From the NCBI RefSeq assembly GCF_001673405.1, contig NZ_LZLV01000117.1, positions 1-64,000 of the forward strand: 64,000 nt of DNA, given 5' to 3'. Of the stretch, positions 15,471-23,124 are shown one piece after another. This DNA comes from Mycobacterium sp. 1245111.1 (GTDB lineage Bacteria > Actinomycetota > Actinomycetes > Mycobacteriales > Mycobacteriaceae). Position 1 is the stretch's first letter. Every line of letters begins with the position of its first letter. The position numbers were made by a program, and so were the translations under genes. The notes beneath the pieces were generated by a model. It was not told where the DNA came from and made no database searches. It saw nothing but the letters and a program-made list of their open reading frames with translations.

Positions 15471-16100
15471 TCACCGGGTGATACGCGCGCTCAGCGTGGA
15501 TAGCCCCGGCCCGTCCAGTTCGCCAAGGGAATCGCGGCGACCCGTCATCGCCATCAGCAGCGCCTCACCGGGACCAGCCACCTCGGGCCCGTCCCCGTGT
15601 TGCCACGCGACGTCCGTGGCGGCCAGCCGCAAACCCCTGATCCGGCGTCCCGCGCCGAGCCGCGGATTTCCCGGCACCAGCGGCAGTATTCGCTCCAGCC
15701 GCTCGGTCGGGACGGCGCGCGGATGGCCGAGCGCGCGCCGGATGTCCTGGTGGTGGACGGTGCCGTCGACCAGACCGATCATGCCGCCGAACGCGGCTGT
15801 CAGACCTTGCGGGCGCAGATGGGCACGCAGAAAGTCGACCAGCTCCCTAGGGGACAGCGGCGCAAACTCCCTGACACCTACTTCGTTGGCGCGGACGATT
15901 CGGCCCTTGGCGAAGCGCATCGCCAACCCGAGAGGCGACAACTCTTCGTAGCTGACCACATGCGCGACAACATCTTTCACCGTCCATTTGTCGCACAGGC
16001 TTGGCGCCTGCCATTCGTCGGGTGTGAGCGTCGCCAGGAATCCGGCGAGGTCGACGCGCTCGGCGTACGCCAGTTCCATCAGCGTCTGGTCGCCGGTCAT
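15471..16100 (-). CDS. DinB/MDMPI-fold protein (maleylpyruvate isomerase-like, TIGR03083 type)
   Basis: 209 aa from ATG 16098-16100. The N-terminal four-helix DinB/mycothiol-dependent maleylpyruvate isomerase (MDMPI) region has LCDKWTVKDVVAHVVSYEE (metal His). Later, GTVHHQDIRRALG supplies further His residues. This is a thiol-dependent metalloenzyme superfamily in actinobacteria; the substrate is unknown. It is the third gene of an ArsR-SRPBCC-DinB operon, overlapping the SRPBCC stop by 4 nt. Confidence 0.8.
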   Translation of the reverse strand: MTGDQTLMELAYAERVDLAGFLATLTPDEWQAPSLCDKWTVKDVVAHVVSYEELSPLGLAMRFAKGRIVRANEVGVREFAPLSPRELVDFLRAHLRPQGLTAAFGGMIGLVDGTVHHQDIRRALGHPRAVPTERLERILPLVPGNPRLGAGRRIRGLRLAATDVAWQHGDGPEVAGPGEALLMAMTGRRDSLGELDGPGLSTLSARITR

Positions 16101-16570
16101 TGCGACGCGCCCTCCGCGATCTCGGCGTAGCGCCGCAGATACAGCGGCCACCCCGCGTCGCCACCGATTCCATCCGCGACCGACCGCCACCCGTCGCCGT
16201 GCCGCTCCAGGTTGCGGTGCTCCAACTCGACCCGCGTGCGGCTGTCGGATTCGGCGATGAACCTGACCTCGACCTCGCTGGTCTTGTCCAGGTCGGTCTC
16301 CAGCTGCCAGGTCGGCCCGATGTCCCAGGAAAAGACGAGCCGGTGCGGCGGCTCGTAGGCGAGCACGCGCGACCATCGGCATTGACTGCCGTCGACGCCG
16401 ACGTCGTAGATATGGCCGCCAACCCGCGGCTCGAAGACGCTCTGAGCGATCGGAACGGAAAGCAGGTTGTGCTCGCGCGGCTTGATTGCATCGAAGCGTT
16501 CGATGAACAGCGCGAAGGCTCGTTCGATGCCGAGGTTGACGACCAGCTGGCGCCGAACCGGTTCGATCAT
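16097..16570 (-). CDS. SRPBCC/AHSA1-like protein
   Basis: 157 aa. START/AHSA1 fold: VNLGIERAFALFIERFDA, VFEPRVGGHIYDVGVDG, VLAYEPPHRLVFSWDIG, SRTRVELEHRNLERHGDGW. Such bacterial AHSA1-like domains bind hydrophobic ligands or act with ArsR-type regulators in solvent-stress or aromatic-response pairs. Function unproven. Start overlaps the ArsR stop (4 nt) and its stop overlaps the DinB-like start (4 nt), so the three are one operon. Confidence 0.86.
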   Translation of the reverse strand: MIEPVRRQLVVNLGIERAFALFIERFDAIKPREHNLLSVPIAQSVFEPRVGGHIYDVGVDGSQCRWSRVLAYEPPHRLVFSWDIGPTWQLETDLDKTSEVEVRFIAESDSRTRVELEHRNLERHGDGWRSVADGIGGDAGWPLYLRRYAEIAEGASQ

Positions 16571-16884
16571 GGATTCTGTCCTTCCTTGTCGGCCAGGAGT
16601 TTGTAGGCGTCTAATGCCTTGCCCCAGAACATGTCCAGCTCCGATCGCAGTGCCTCGATGCCGCTCGGGTTCACGTGGTAGAGCCGTCGCGTGCCGGCGG
16701 CGCGGTCGGACACGAGCCCGGCGCGCTTGAGGACGCTGAGGTGCTGTGACACCGCCGGCCTGCTGACGGGGAGATGACGGGCGATTTCGCCGACCGCCAT
16801 CGGCCCGTCGGCCAGCCGCTTGAATATCTCGCGCCGGGTGCCGTCGGCCAGGGCGGCCCACGCATCGATGGTATCGGTGGTCAT
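16567..16884 (-). CDS. ArsR-family regulator (ArsR-SRPBCC operon)
   Basis: 105 aa. Winged helix: ALADGTRREIFKRLADGPMAVGEIARHLPVSRPAVSQHLSVLKRAGL, wing RAAGTRRLYHVNPSG. No Cys cluster, so it is probably not a metal sensor; this class usually pairs with an SRPBCC protein. A perfect inverted repeat (16886-16913) sits directly at the start codon, which points to autoregulation. Confidence 0.9.
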   Translation of the reverse strand: MTTDTIDAWAALADGTRREIFKRLADGPMAVGEIARHLPVSRPAVSQHLSVLKRAGLVSDRAAGTRRLYHVNPSGIEALRSELDMFWGKALDAYKLLADKEGQNP

Positions 16885-16885
16885 G

Positions 16886-16913
16886 GCATCGGTAAGTCTA
16901 CGCTTACCGATGC
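16886..16913. promoter_or_regulatory. Perfect 11-bp inverted repeat, ArsR operator candidate
   Basis: GCATCGGTAAG-N6-CTTACCGATGC, 11-nt arms with no mismatch. It lies between the phoU stop (16915) and the ArsR start (16884). No T-tract follows on either strand, so an operator is more likely than a terminator. Confidence 0.7.
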
Positions 16914-16914
16914 G

Positions 16915-17562
16915 TTATTGGTCGGTGGTTTTGCCGGTCGCTTCGAAAACGACGCGGCGCCCGATCTCGACCGCGTGGTCGGCGAAGCGTTCGTAGAACC
17001 GACCGAGCAGGGTGATGTCGACGGCGGCGGCTACGCCGTGTTTCCATTCGGTGTCCATCAAGACGTTGAACAGCTGCTGGTGCAGCTGGTCCATCGCGTC
17101 GTCTTCGCGGCTGATGTCCGCGGCCTGTTGCGAATCCCTCGATACGACAACGTCTTTGGCGCTGTTTCCCAGCTCGACTGCGACCCGTCCCATCTCGGCG
17201 AAATGGCTTCGCACTTCGGCGGGCAACACGTGGTTGGGATGGCGCCGCCGTGCGATCTTGGCGACGTGCAGAGCCAGCCCGCCCATGCGTTCGGCGTCAG
17301 CCACGTTCTGCAGCGACCCGACGACCAGTCGCAGGTCACCGGCGACCGGCGACTGCAGCGCAAGCAGGACGAAGGCAATTTCCTCTGCCTGCGATTGCAT
17401 CTCGGCAATACGGTCGTGGTCGCCGATGACCTGCTCGGCCTTCGAAAGGTCCGCTTCCAGTAATGCCTGCGTCGCGCGGTCCATCGCCAAACCAGCCAGG
17501 CCGCACATGCTGCTGAGCGTGTCAGTCAGCGTCTCGAGCTGTTCCTGGAAAGCCGTCCGCAT
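16915..17562 (-). CDS. phoU: Phosphate-signalling protein PhoU
   Basis: 215 aa from ATG 17560-17562 (TTG 17568 also in frame; the AAGGA site fits the ATG). Two PhoU helical bundles with the metal-binding E(D)xxxD motifs: ADAERMGGLALHVAKIARRR and GRFYERFADHAVEIGRRV. Links the Pst transporter to the SenX3-RegX3-type sensor, repressing Pho genes under phosphate sufficiency. No pst genes lie nearby. Confidence 0.93.
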   Translation of the reverse strand: MRTAFQEQLETLTDTLSSMCGLAGLAMDRATQALLEADLSKAEQVIGDHDRIAEMQSQAEEIAFVLLALQSPVAGDLRLVVGSLQNVADAERMGGLALHVAKIARRRHPNHVLPAEVRSHFAEMGRVAVELGNSAKDVVVSRDSQQAADISREDDAMDQLHQQLFNVLMDTEWKHGVAAAVDITLLGRFYERFADHAVEIGRRVVFEATGKTTDQ

Positions 17563-17789
17563 CGCCAATCCTTAAGCCGATGCGACCAAGCGCATCCGCG
17601 TCGATGAACTTGTCATGAACCCTATCTTTCCCGACCAGGGCGGTCGTTGCCGCGGAAAGCTCAAAGCGCCAGTGTTAGATGCAGGACGATTCCCGCTTGG
17701 GGGTGACGATGCCGCTGTCCGGTGTGTTCTCGCGGATCGTCGCGTGTCCTCGCGCCGACTATTCCCTCGGTCTTCTGGGGTGACTACCG
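17563..17789. other. Intergenic region, nothing recognised
   Basis: 227 bp between divergent phoU and the small hypothetical gene. It should carry both promoters, but I saw no convincing operator or small RNA. Confidence 0.4.
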
Positions 17790-18068
17790 ATGACGACCAG
17801 GGATGCGGATGAGGAGCCGTCGACTGCCAATGTCATTCCGGTATCTCGGCGCTCCGAACGAGTTCAGGCCCAGCTGTTCGCGAAACTGCTGCGTCGCGAC
17901 ATCGAAACGATGAAGCGGAAGGTCGTGAAGGCCGAATCGGCGTGGCAAAAGCGATGCGAATCAGAAGGTTATGTCGAGCCGCCGAAACGTCTGGTGATCG
18001 TGCGCGAACGCCTCGCCGAGGCGCGCAGGATGCTCAGCGCGCTAAACGCCCGCTTCCCACGGACTTAG
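17790..18068 (+). CDS. Small hypothetical protein
   Basis: 92 aa. No recognised domain. Ends in charged helices (KRKVVKAESAWQKRCESEG, RLVIVRERLAEARRMLSAL), suggesting a short coiled-coil or helical protein. It has GGGG about 12 nt upstream of ATG 17790 and ends with a 4-nt convergent overlap with the next gene, a tight fit that supports it as real. Confidence 0.55.
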   Translation: MTTRDADEEPSTANVIPVSRRSERVQAQLFAKLLRRDIETMKRKVVKAESAWQKRCESEGYVEPPKRLVIVRERLAEARRMLSALNARFPRT

Positions 18069-18946
18069 GTACCGATCAACGTCCCGGCAAGCCCGTATAT
18101 CGCGGATGCCGCTACAGATTCGACGCCGAGTTCGCCGGCGACGGCGTCGATGGCGTGTTGCGCCATGGCGAGGTCGGCCTTACGGCCGGGTACGAAGTAC
18201 GGTCCCACGTAGCGTCGGTAATACTGTTCCGCCTCGTCGCGAGTGAGCCGGTCAAGGAACCAGGCCACATAATCGACCGCCCTGCTCGGATTGTCGACGA
18301 TCAGCTGCAGGGCGCGTTCGTTGGCGCGCGCCAGTCCCAGCAGGGCGGGGCTATCCAGCGGGATGCGATCGGGGTCGACGACGATACCGACGGTCGGGAT
18401 CTGGAAATGATCGCCCACCCAGGCAAGCAGATGGAATCCTTCTTCTTCGGCGACCTGCTCGGGCGACAGGGTGCTTCCGACATACGCCGCGTCGATCGAT
18501 CCGTTTCGCAGCTGCCGCAGGTCCATCTGGTAGTCGCCCGGATGCCGCACGATGCAGGCCACGTCACGATCGGGGTCTAACCCGTGCCGGCGCAGGACGA
18601 TTCGGGCGAACGTCCCCGGTGGGTCGGCGGGTCCGTGAACGGCCAGCCGCCGTCCACGAAGGTCTGCCATGGACTTCACGCCGCTGTTGCCCAGAAACCA
18701 GAACAGTGGGTGGTCGGTGCTGAAACTGACTGCGGTCCAATCGATTCCGTCTTTGAGGCGCGAGACCAAAGTCCTGCCGAGACCTATCACCGCGCCCCGG
18801 CGCAGCCGTTCGGCGGGCCAGCCGACGCCGTCGTGGATGGCCACGTGCACGCCTTCGTCTTCGAAGAAGCCCTCTTGGTCGGCTATGTGGGCGACCAGCT
18901 CCTCGTGCAGGCCGCGTCCGACGTAGGCGAGGTCGATCGTTTCCAT
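18065..18946 (-). CDS. NMT1/SsuA-like solute-binding-fold protein without signal peptide
   Basis: 293 aa from ATG 18944-18946 behind AAAGGGG. Periplasmic-binding-protein type 2 fold: IDLAYVGRGLHEELVAHIADQEGFF, RRGAVIGLGRTLVSRLKDG, LRGRRLAVHGP, GSIDAAYVGSTLSPEQVAEEEGFHLLAWVG. There is no signal sequence or lipobox and no ABC permease or ATPase in the window, so it is probably cytosolic; the same fold includes decarboxylases such as 4,5-dihydroxyphthalate decarboxylase. Last gene of TetR-SDR-this operon. Confidence 0.72.
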   Translation of the reverse strand: METIDLAYVGRGLHEELVAHIADQEGFFEDEGVHVAIHDGVGWPAERLRRGAVIGLGRTLVSRLKDGIDWTAVSFSTDHPLFWFLGNSGVKSMADLRGRRLAVHGPADPPGTFARIVLRRHGLDPDRDVACIVRHPGDYQMDLRQLRNGSIDAAYVGSTLSPEQVAEEEGFHLLAWVGDHFQIPTVGIVVDPDRIPLDSPALLGLARANERALQLIVDNPSRAVDYVAWFLDRLTRDEAEQYYRRYVGPYFVPGRKADLAMAQHAIDAVAGELGVESVAASAIYGLAGTLIGT

Positions 18947-18968
18947 CGCCGCAACCCCTTTCGCGATC

Positions 18969-19712
18969 TCAATCCATCGCCAAGCCGCCGTTGACCTCCA
19001 TGCAATGGCCGGTGATGAAACCGGAATCCTCGCTGGCGGCAAACGCGATCGTGTGGGCCACTTCCTCGGGCGTCACGAGTCGGCCCATCGGGTTGGCGGC
19101 GCTGAGGCTGCGCATCTTTTCGGTGGTCATGAGCTTCTCGGCGGTGGCATCGGCCACCGTCGCGGGCGACACCAGGTTGGCGGTGATGCCGTGCGGCGCC
19201 AGCTCCAGCGCGACGTAACGAACGAACTGGTCCATCGCCGCTTTGGCTGTGCCGATCGTGATCATGCCTTCACGTGGGCGACGCGACAGTATTGTCGTCA
19301 TGTAGATGAGCCGGCCGAAACTACGGGAGATCATGCCCGGCACAACAGCTTTGGTGACCAGAAACGCTGCGTGTAACTCGCGGTCCAGCTTGCCGCCCAG
19401 TTGCTCCCAGCTGAGATCGGCGAACGAGGTGACGTCATAGGGGATCAGTGCGTTGTGTACCAGCACATCGACCCGTCCCCAACGACGCTCAGTCTCCGAG
19501 AACAGTGATGTGACGTCGTCGGGATCGGTGACGTCGGCCCGGACCGCCCAGGCCTCGCCGCCCGCCGCGGTGATCGCCTGGACCACCTCGTCGGCTTCTT
19601 CGGTGCTGGAGCGGTAGTTGACCGCTACCCGGAATCCCCTTTGCGCGAGAAGTCGGGCCGCGGCCGCGCCAACCCCTCGGCTGGCGCCGGTGACTACCGC
19701 GACGCGATCCAT
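18969..19712 (-). CDS. SDR-family protein lacking the catalytic Tyr
   Basis: 247 aa. Rossmann cofactor motif VTGASRGVGAAAARLLAQRG and ADVTDPDDV are intact. Aligned to FabG-type SDRs, the Ser position reads Thr (MTTIL) and the Tyr of YxxxK reads Ile (ITIGTAK); Lys remains. NNAG is HNAL. Ends GHCMEVNGGLAMD, a normal SDR C-terminus. Either it uses a different chemistry or is a binding or regulatory SDR. 1-nt overlap with tetR, 22 nt before the NMT1-like gene. Confidence 0.85.
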   Translation of the reverse strand: MDRVAVVTGASRGVGAAAARLLAQRGFRVAVNYRSSTEEADEVVQAITAAGGEAWAVRADVTDPDDVTSLFSETERRWGRVDVLVHNALIPYDVTSFADLSWEQLGGKLDRELHAAFLVTKAVVPGMISRSFGRLIYMTTILSRRPREGMITIGTAKAAMDQFVRYVALELAPHGITANLVSPATVADATAEKLMTTEKMRSLSAANPMGRLVTPEEVAHTIAFAASEDSGFITGHCMEVNGGLAMD

Positions 19713-20389
19713 CAGTCGCCCGACACGGTGCTTGCCGACGCGGCCTTGATCGCCAACGCCGTACGCCGCCTCAGAAATTGCGTGAAGTAATCGATCTTGT
19801 CGGGTTGTGCGATTGCACGCAGCACCGTCGACAGCGCTTTTTCGTAGTCGCCGAGTAATCGCACGGGATCATCCAGATGGCTGGCCTGACGCATCCCCAT
19901 GTAGATCGACACCAGCAGGCGTCCGATCTCCTCGGGATCGCCCCGGTCGATGATGTCGCCTTCGCGAATTCCGCGCGCGGCGACATCGCCGAGCAATTCG
20001 ATCCAGCCGCCTAACAGTCGCTCCTGCAGCTTCTCGGTCCGACCGACGGATTCGAGCAGATTAAAGGCCGCGCGCGTGACATTCTCGGTGATGTCCGCCA
20101 TCGCGATCAGATACGAGACGTCGATCAGCGTTTCCAGCCCGGACAGTTTTCGGGTGAGCAATTCCTGCACGGCAGCTGCGGATTTGGCGGTCTGCTCGTC
20201 GACGATCGCCAAAGCCAACGCATGCTTGGAGCGGAAATGAAAATACATCGCGCCCTTGGTGAGCTGGGCTTCGGCCAAAATGTCGTCGAGGCCGACGGCG
20301 TAATACGGGCGCTGCGCAAACTGGTGCGCCGCGGCTCGCAGAATCTGCTCGCGCGTCGTATCGGAGCGCTTGTCGCCAATCTCGTTCAT
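19712..20389 (-). CDS. TetR-family regulator
   Basis: 225 aa from ATG 20387-20389. HTH at about residues 10-56 (TREQILRAAAHQFAQR, LDDILAEAQLTKGAMYFHFRSKHAL), with a C-terminal ligand domain (AAFNLLESVGRTEKLQERLLGG). It is coupled to the SDR (1-nt overlap) and to an upstream short ORF (ATGA overlap). An inverted repeat at 20555-20574 lies in the divergent region, so it probably represses both this operon and the amidohydrolase operon. Confidence 0.9.
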   Translation of the reverse strand: MNEIGDKRSDTTREQILRAAAHQFAQRPYYAVGLDDILAEAQLTKGAMYFHFRSKHALALAIVDEQTAKSAAAVQELLTRKLSGLETLIDVSYLIAMADITENVTRAAFNLLESVGRTEKLQERLLGGWIELLGDVAARGIREGDIIDRGDPEEIGRLLVSIYMGMRQASHLDDPVRLLGDYEKALSTVLRAIAQPDKIDYFTQFLRRRTALAIKAASASTVSGD

Positions 20390-20487
20390 TCGTTGCCGAT
20401 CGTGGTCTTCAGGGTAGACGCGGCCGCCGAGTAGTCCACGCCGTCGGCGAGCAATTGCAGGTCGACGGCTTCGGCGAGGCCGAACAT
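20386..20487 (-). CDS. Short ORF (33 aa) translationally coupled to TetR
   Basis: ATG 20485-20487 preceded by a strong GGAGGAG (20497-20503) 9 nt upstream; its stop overlaps the TetR ATG by 4 nt (ATGA). The product is MFGLAEAVDLQLL... ending KTTIGNE, with no known domain. Ribosome site and coupling suggest translation, perhaps as a leader peptide controlling tetR. Not proven; an extended frame continues upstream to 20697 without a better start. Confidence 0.4.
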   Translation of the reverse strand: MFGLAEAVDLQLLADGVDYSAAASTLKTTIGNE

Positions 20488-20696
20488 CGCCAGCGTCTCC
20501 TCCGATAGTCGTGCTGGAGCGGGAGGAACTATACGCCCCGCGTGTCCGATACCGAGCCAACCGGTTAGTTGGCTTTGCGACCGGGACGGCGCGCGAGCGC
20601 CGAGGACGGAGAAATCCCGACTCCCGATACCGCAGGTGTCCGAAGGGCTAACCTGCAAATATCTGACGATCTGAAACTGATTGGTGCGCTGCAGCA
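20488..20696. promoter_or_regulatory. Divergent promoter region of the TetR and amidohydrolase operons
   Basis: About 209 bp (307 bp from the TetR start). Minus-strand -10-like TATAGT lies at about 20528-20533 and the inverted repeat at 20555-20574. No other gene is seen. Confidence 0.45.
20555..20574. promoter_or_regulatory. Inverted repeat, TetR operator candidate
   Basis: AGCCAAC-CGGTTA-GTTGGCT: 7-nt arms perfect, 6-nt spacer, with AACCGGTT palindromic inside it. Positioned between the divergent TetR and amidohydrolase transcripts. Confidence 0.6.
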
Positions 20697-21857
20697 ATGA
20701 CCCAAGCCAACACGCTCTACCCGCCCGGGGGCTTCGGTGCGCCGAAGAACCGACACGGCCGCGCCAAGGGAGACGTCGGCCTTCCCGCCGGCACCGAGGT
20801 GTTCTCCGCCGACACCCACATTTCGCTGGCCGCCGACATCTTCTACGAACGCCTCCCTGACGACATCAAAGACGGCGCACCGCGGATCTGGTACGAAGAC
20901 GGCGCCTACCAGATCGGCCATCAGGGTCAGTCGTTCCTGCCTGACGTCTTCAGCGCGGTGCTGATGCAATACGACGACTTGGCCGGCGCCGCAACCAACA
21001 ACATCGAGGCGCGGATCCGCGAATTGCATGAAGACGGCGTAGACCGTGAACTCGCCTTCCCCAATGCGCTACTGGCCATGTTCGGATTTCCCGACAAACC
21101 CATGCGCGAGAAGGTATTTCGCATCTACAACGAGTTCCTCGCCGATCTGCAGCAACGGTCCAACGGACACTTCCTCGGTGTCGGCTTGGTCAACTGGTGG
21201 GACGCCGACGGCGCCCAGCGAACGCTCACCGAGTTGAAATCACTTGGGCTGACCACCTTTCTGCTGCCACTCAACCCGGGCACTGGCGACGACGGCGTGA
21301 TGATGGACTACGCCTGTAACGCGATGCGGCCGGTTTGGGAGGCGATCGAGGAATCCGGCCTCCCGATCACCCACCACATCGGCGAGACGCCGCCGAAGGC
21401 GCCCTGCGAGGTCAACAACGTCGCGGTCGCGATGATGGTGAACATCGACGGATTCCGGGAAATGTTCTCCAAGTATATCTTTGGCGGAATTCTCGACCGC
21501 CACCCGAGCCTGCGGATCGGCTGGTTCGAGGGCGGCATCGCCTGGATACCGCCGGCTCTGCAAGACGCCGAGCACGTGCTGGCGTCGTACCAACACATGC
21601 TCGACCACAAGCTGAAGCACGACATCCGCCACTACTGGGACACCCACATGAGCGCGTCGTTTATCGTCGACCCCTTGGGGCTCAGGCTGATCGACGAGAT
21701 CGGCGTGGACAAGGTGATGTGGTCCTCGGATTACCCGCACAACGAGAGCAGCTACGGCTATTCGGAGAAATCGCTGGCCGCCGTCGTCGAGGCCGTCGGG
21801 CCCGAGAACGCCGCCAAGATCGTGAGCGGCAACATCAAGAAATTCCTGGCGATCTGA
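20697..21857 (+). CDS. Amidohydrolase_2-family protein
   Basis: 386 aa. ACMSD-like amidohydrolase 2 fold: SADTHISLAADIFY near the N-terminus (family HxxE reads HISL), IRELHEDGVDRELAFPN, LPITHHIGE (His-His), RIGWFEGGIAWIPPALQDAEHVL, KVMWSSDYPHNESSY (catalytic Asp). Usual roles are C-C hydrolases or decarboxylases of aromatic or dienelactone acids. It starts the plus-strand operon: gap to the M24 gene is one base. Confidence 0.88.
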   Translation: MTQANTLYPPGGFGAPKNRHGRAKGDVGLPAGTEVFSADTHISLAADIFYERLPDDIKDGAPRIWYEDGAYQIGHQGQSFLPDVFSAVLMQYDDLAGAATNNIEARIRELHEDGVDRELAFPNALLAMFGFPDKPMREKVFRIYNEFLADLQQRSNGHFLGVGLVNWWDADGAQRTLTELKSLGLTTFLLPLNPGTGDDGVMMDYACNAMRPVWEAIEESGLPITHHIGETPPKAPCEVNNVAVAMMVNIDGFREMFSKYIFGGILDRHPSLRIGWFEGGIAWIPPALQDAEHVLASYQHMLDHKLKHDIRHYWDTHMSASFIVDPLGLRLIDEIGVDKVMWSSDYPHNESSYGYSEKSLAAVVEAVGPENAAKIVSGNIKKFLAI

Positions 21858-21858
21858 G

Positions 21859-23085
21859 ATGACGGCGTCGGTTCAGAGCTTCGTCATCCCCGACGAGCCG
21901 GACTTCGCGCGAATGCACCGCGACATCAGCGGCCGGCTGCGTAGCGCGATGGCCGACCACGGCGTCGACGCGATGATCCTGCTGATGAACGACAACGTCG
22001 TCTACGCCACCGGTGCGAGCTGGCCGGTGCTGGACGCCGGACTGTCCCACGTCGAACGCCCGGTCGCGATCGTGCTCGCCGACGACCCACACCCGCACCT
22101 GTATCTCCCGTTCCGCAGCGGCGCTGCGTCGGAAACCCAAGTGCCGCATGACCATCTGCACGATGCGCTGTACCTCGAACTGGACGAGGGCGTCGAGCAG
22201 TTCGTGCGGGTGATCGCCGACCTGATCCCGCCGGGCGCGAGCGTCGCCGTCGACGAAATGACCGGTGCAATGCGCCGCGCCGCTAATCGGATCTTCCCTG
22301 GGGGTCCGCCGTCGGAGGCCGCCGTCGTGATCGGGGCGTCCAATCTGGTCAAGACCCCGGACCAGATCTCGTGCCTGCGCACGGCCATGCGCATCACCGA
22401 GCGCGCGATGGTCGACGTCCAGGAACAGCTCGCACCGGGTGTCAAGCAGACCGACTTGTCGGCCAAGCTGGTGCGCCGGGTTTTCGAACTGGGCGCGACC
22501 GCCAACATGCTGGAGGCCATCTGGCAGGTGATGCCGCGCTCACGCGCGGAGGGTGTGTGGACCACGCACGGCGACCTCGCGCTGCCGCTGCTGACCAACG
22601 AGCGCGAACTGGCCAGGGGCGACGTGCTGTGGACCGACATCAGCATCAGCTACGCCGGCTACTGTTCGGACTTCGGCCGCACCTGGATCGTCGGCGACCA
22701 GCCATCGGATCGGCAGCAGGCCCAGTATCAGCAGTGGCAACACATTCTCGACGCGGTGCTCGACGTCACCAAAGCCGGTGCCACATCGGGTGATCTGGCT
22801 CGCGCGGCGATCGCCGCCAACGGTGGGACCAAGCCGTGGCTGCCGCACTTCTACCTCGGGCACGGCATCGGCTTGTATCCCGCCGAGGCGCCCATGATCG
22901 GCACCGATCTCGGTGAGGAGTTCGACGACAACTTCGTCTTCCCGGTCGGGATGACGCTGGTGCTGGAACCGGTGGTGTGGGAAGACGGCACCGGCGGCTA
23001 CCGCAGTGAGGAGATCGTGGTCATTACCGAGGACGGCTATATCCCGATCACCGACTACCCGTATACGCCCTATGGGACGCGCTGA
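21859..23085 (+). CDS. M24-family metalloenzyme (Xaa-Pro peptidase/creatinase fold), ligands intact
   Basis: 408 aa. N-terminal creatinase-like domain, then pita-bread M24 domain. All five metal ligands are recognisable: Asp in VLWTDIS, Asp in CSDFGRTW, His in LGHGIGL, Glu in LEPVVW and Glu in SEEIVVI. Peptidase, or a non-peptidase M24 enzyme such as a hydrolase of N-acyl compounds; substrate unknown. 30 nt before a second M24 gene that has lost most of these ligands. Confidence 0.9.
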   Translation: MTASVQSFVIPDEPDFARMHRDISGRLRSAMADHGVDAMILLMNDNVVYATGASWPVLDAGLSHVERPVAIVLADDPHPHLYLPFRSGAASETQVPHDHLHDALYLELDEGVEQFVRVIADLIPPGASVAVDEMTGAMRRAANRIFPGGPPSEAAVVIGASNLVKTPDQISCLRTAMRITERAMVDVQEQLAPGVKQTDLSAKLVRRVFELGATANMLEAIWQVMPRSRAEGVWTTHGDLALPLLTNERELARGDVLWTDISISYAGYCSDFGRTWIVGDQPSDRQQAQYQQWQHILDAVLDVTKAGATSGDLARAAIAANGGTKPWLPHFYLGHGIGLYPAEAPMIGTDLGEEFDDNFVFPVGMTLVLEPVVWEDGTGGYRSEEIVVITEDGYIPITDYPYTPYGTR

Positions 23086-23124
23086 CGACGATGCAGAGCG
23101 AAGCGATGCGGAGGAGTGGCGCCA

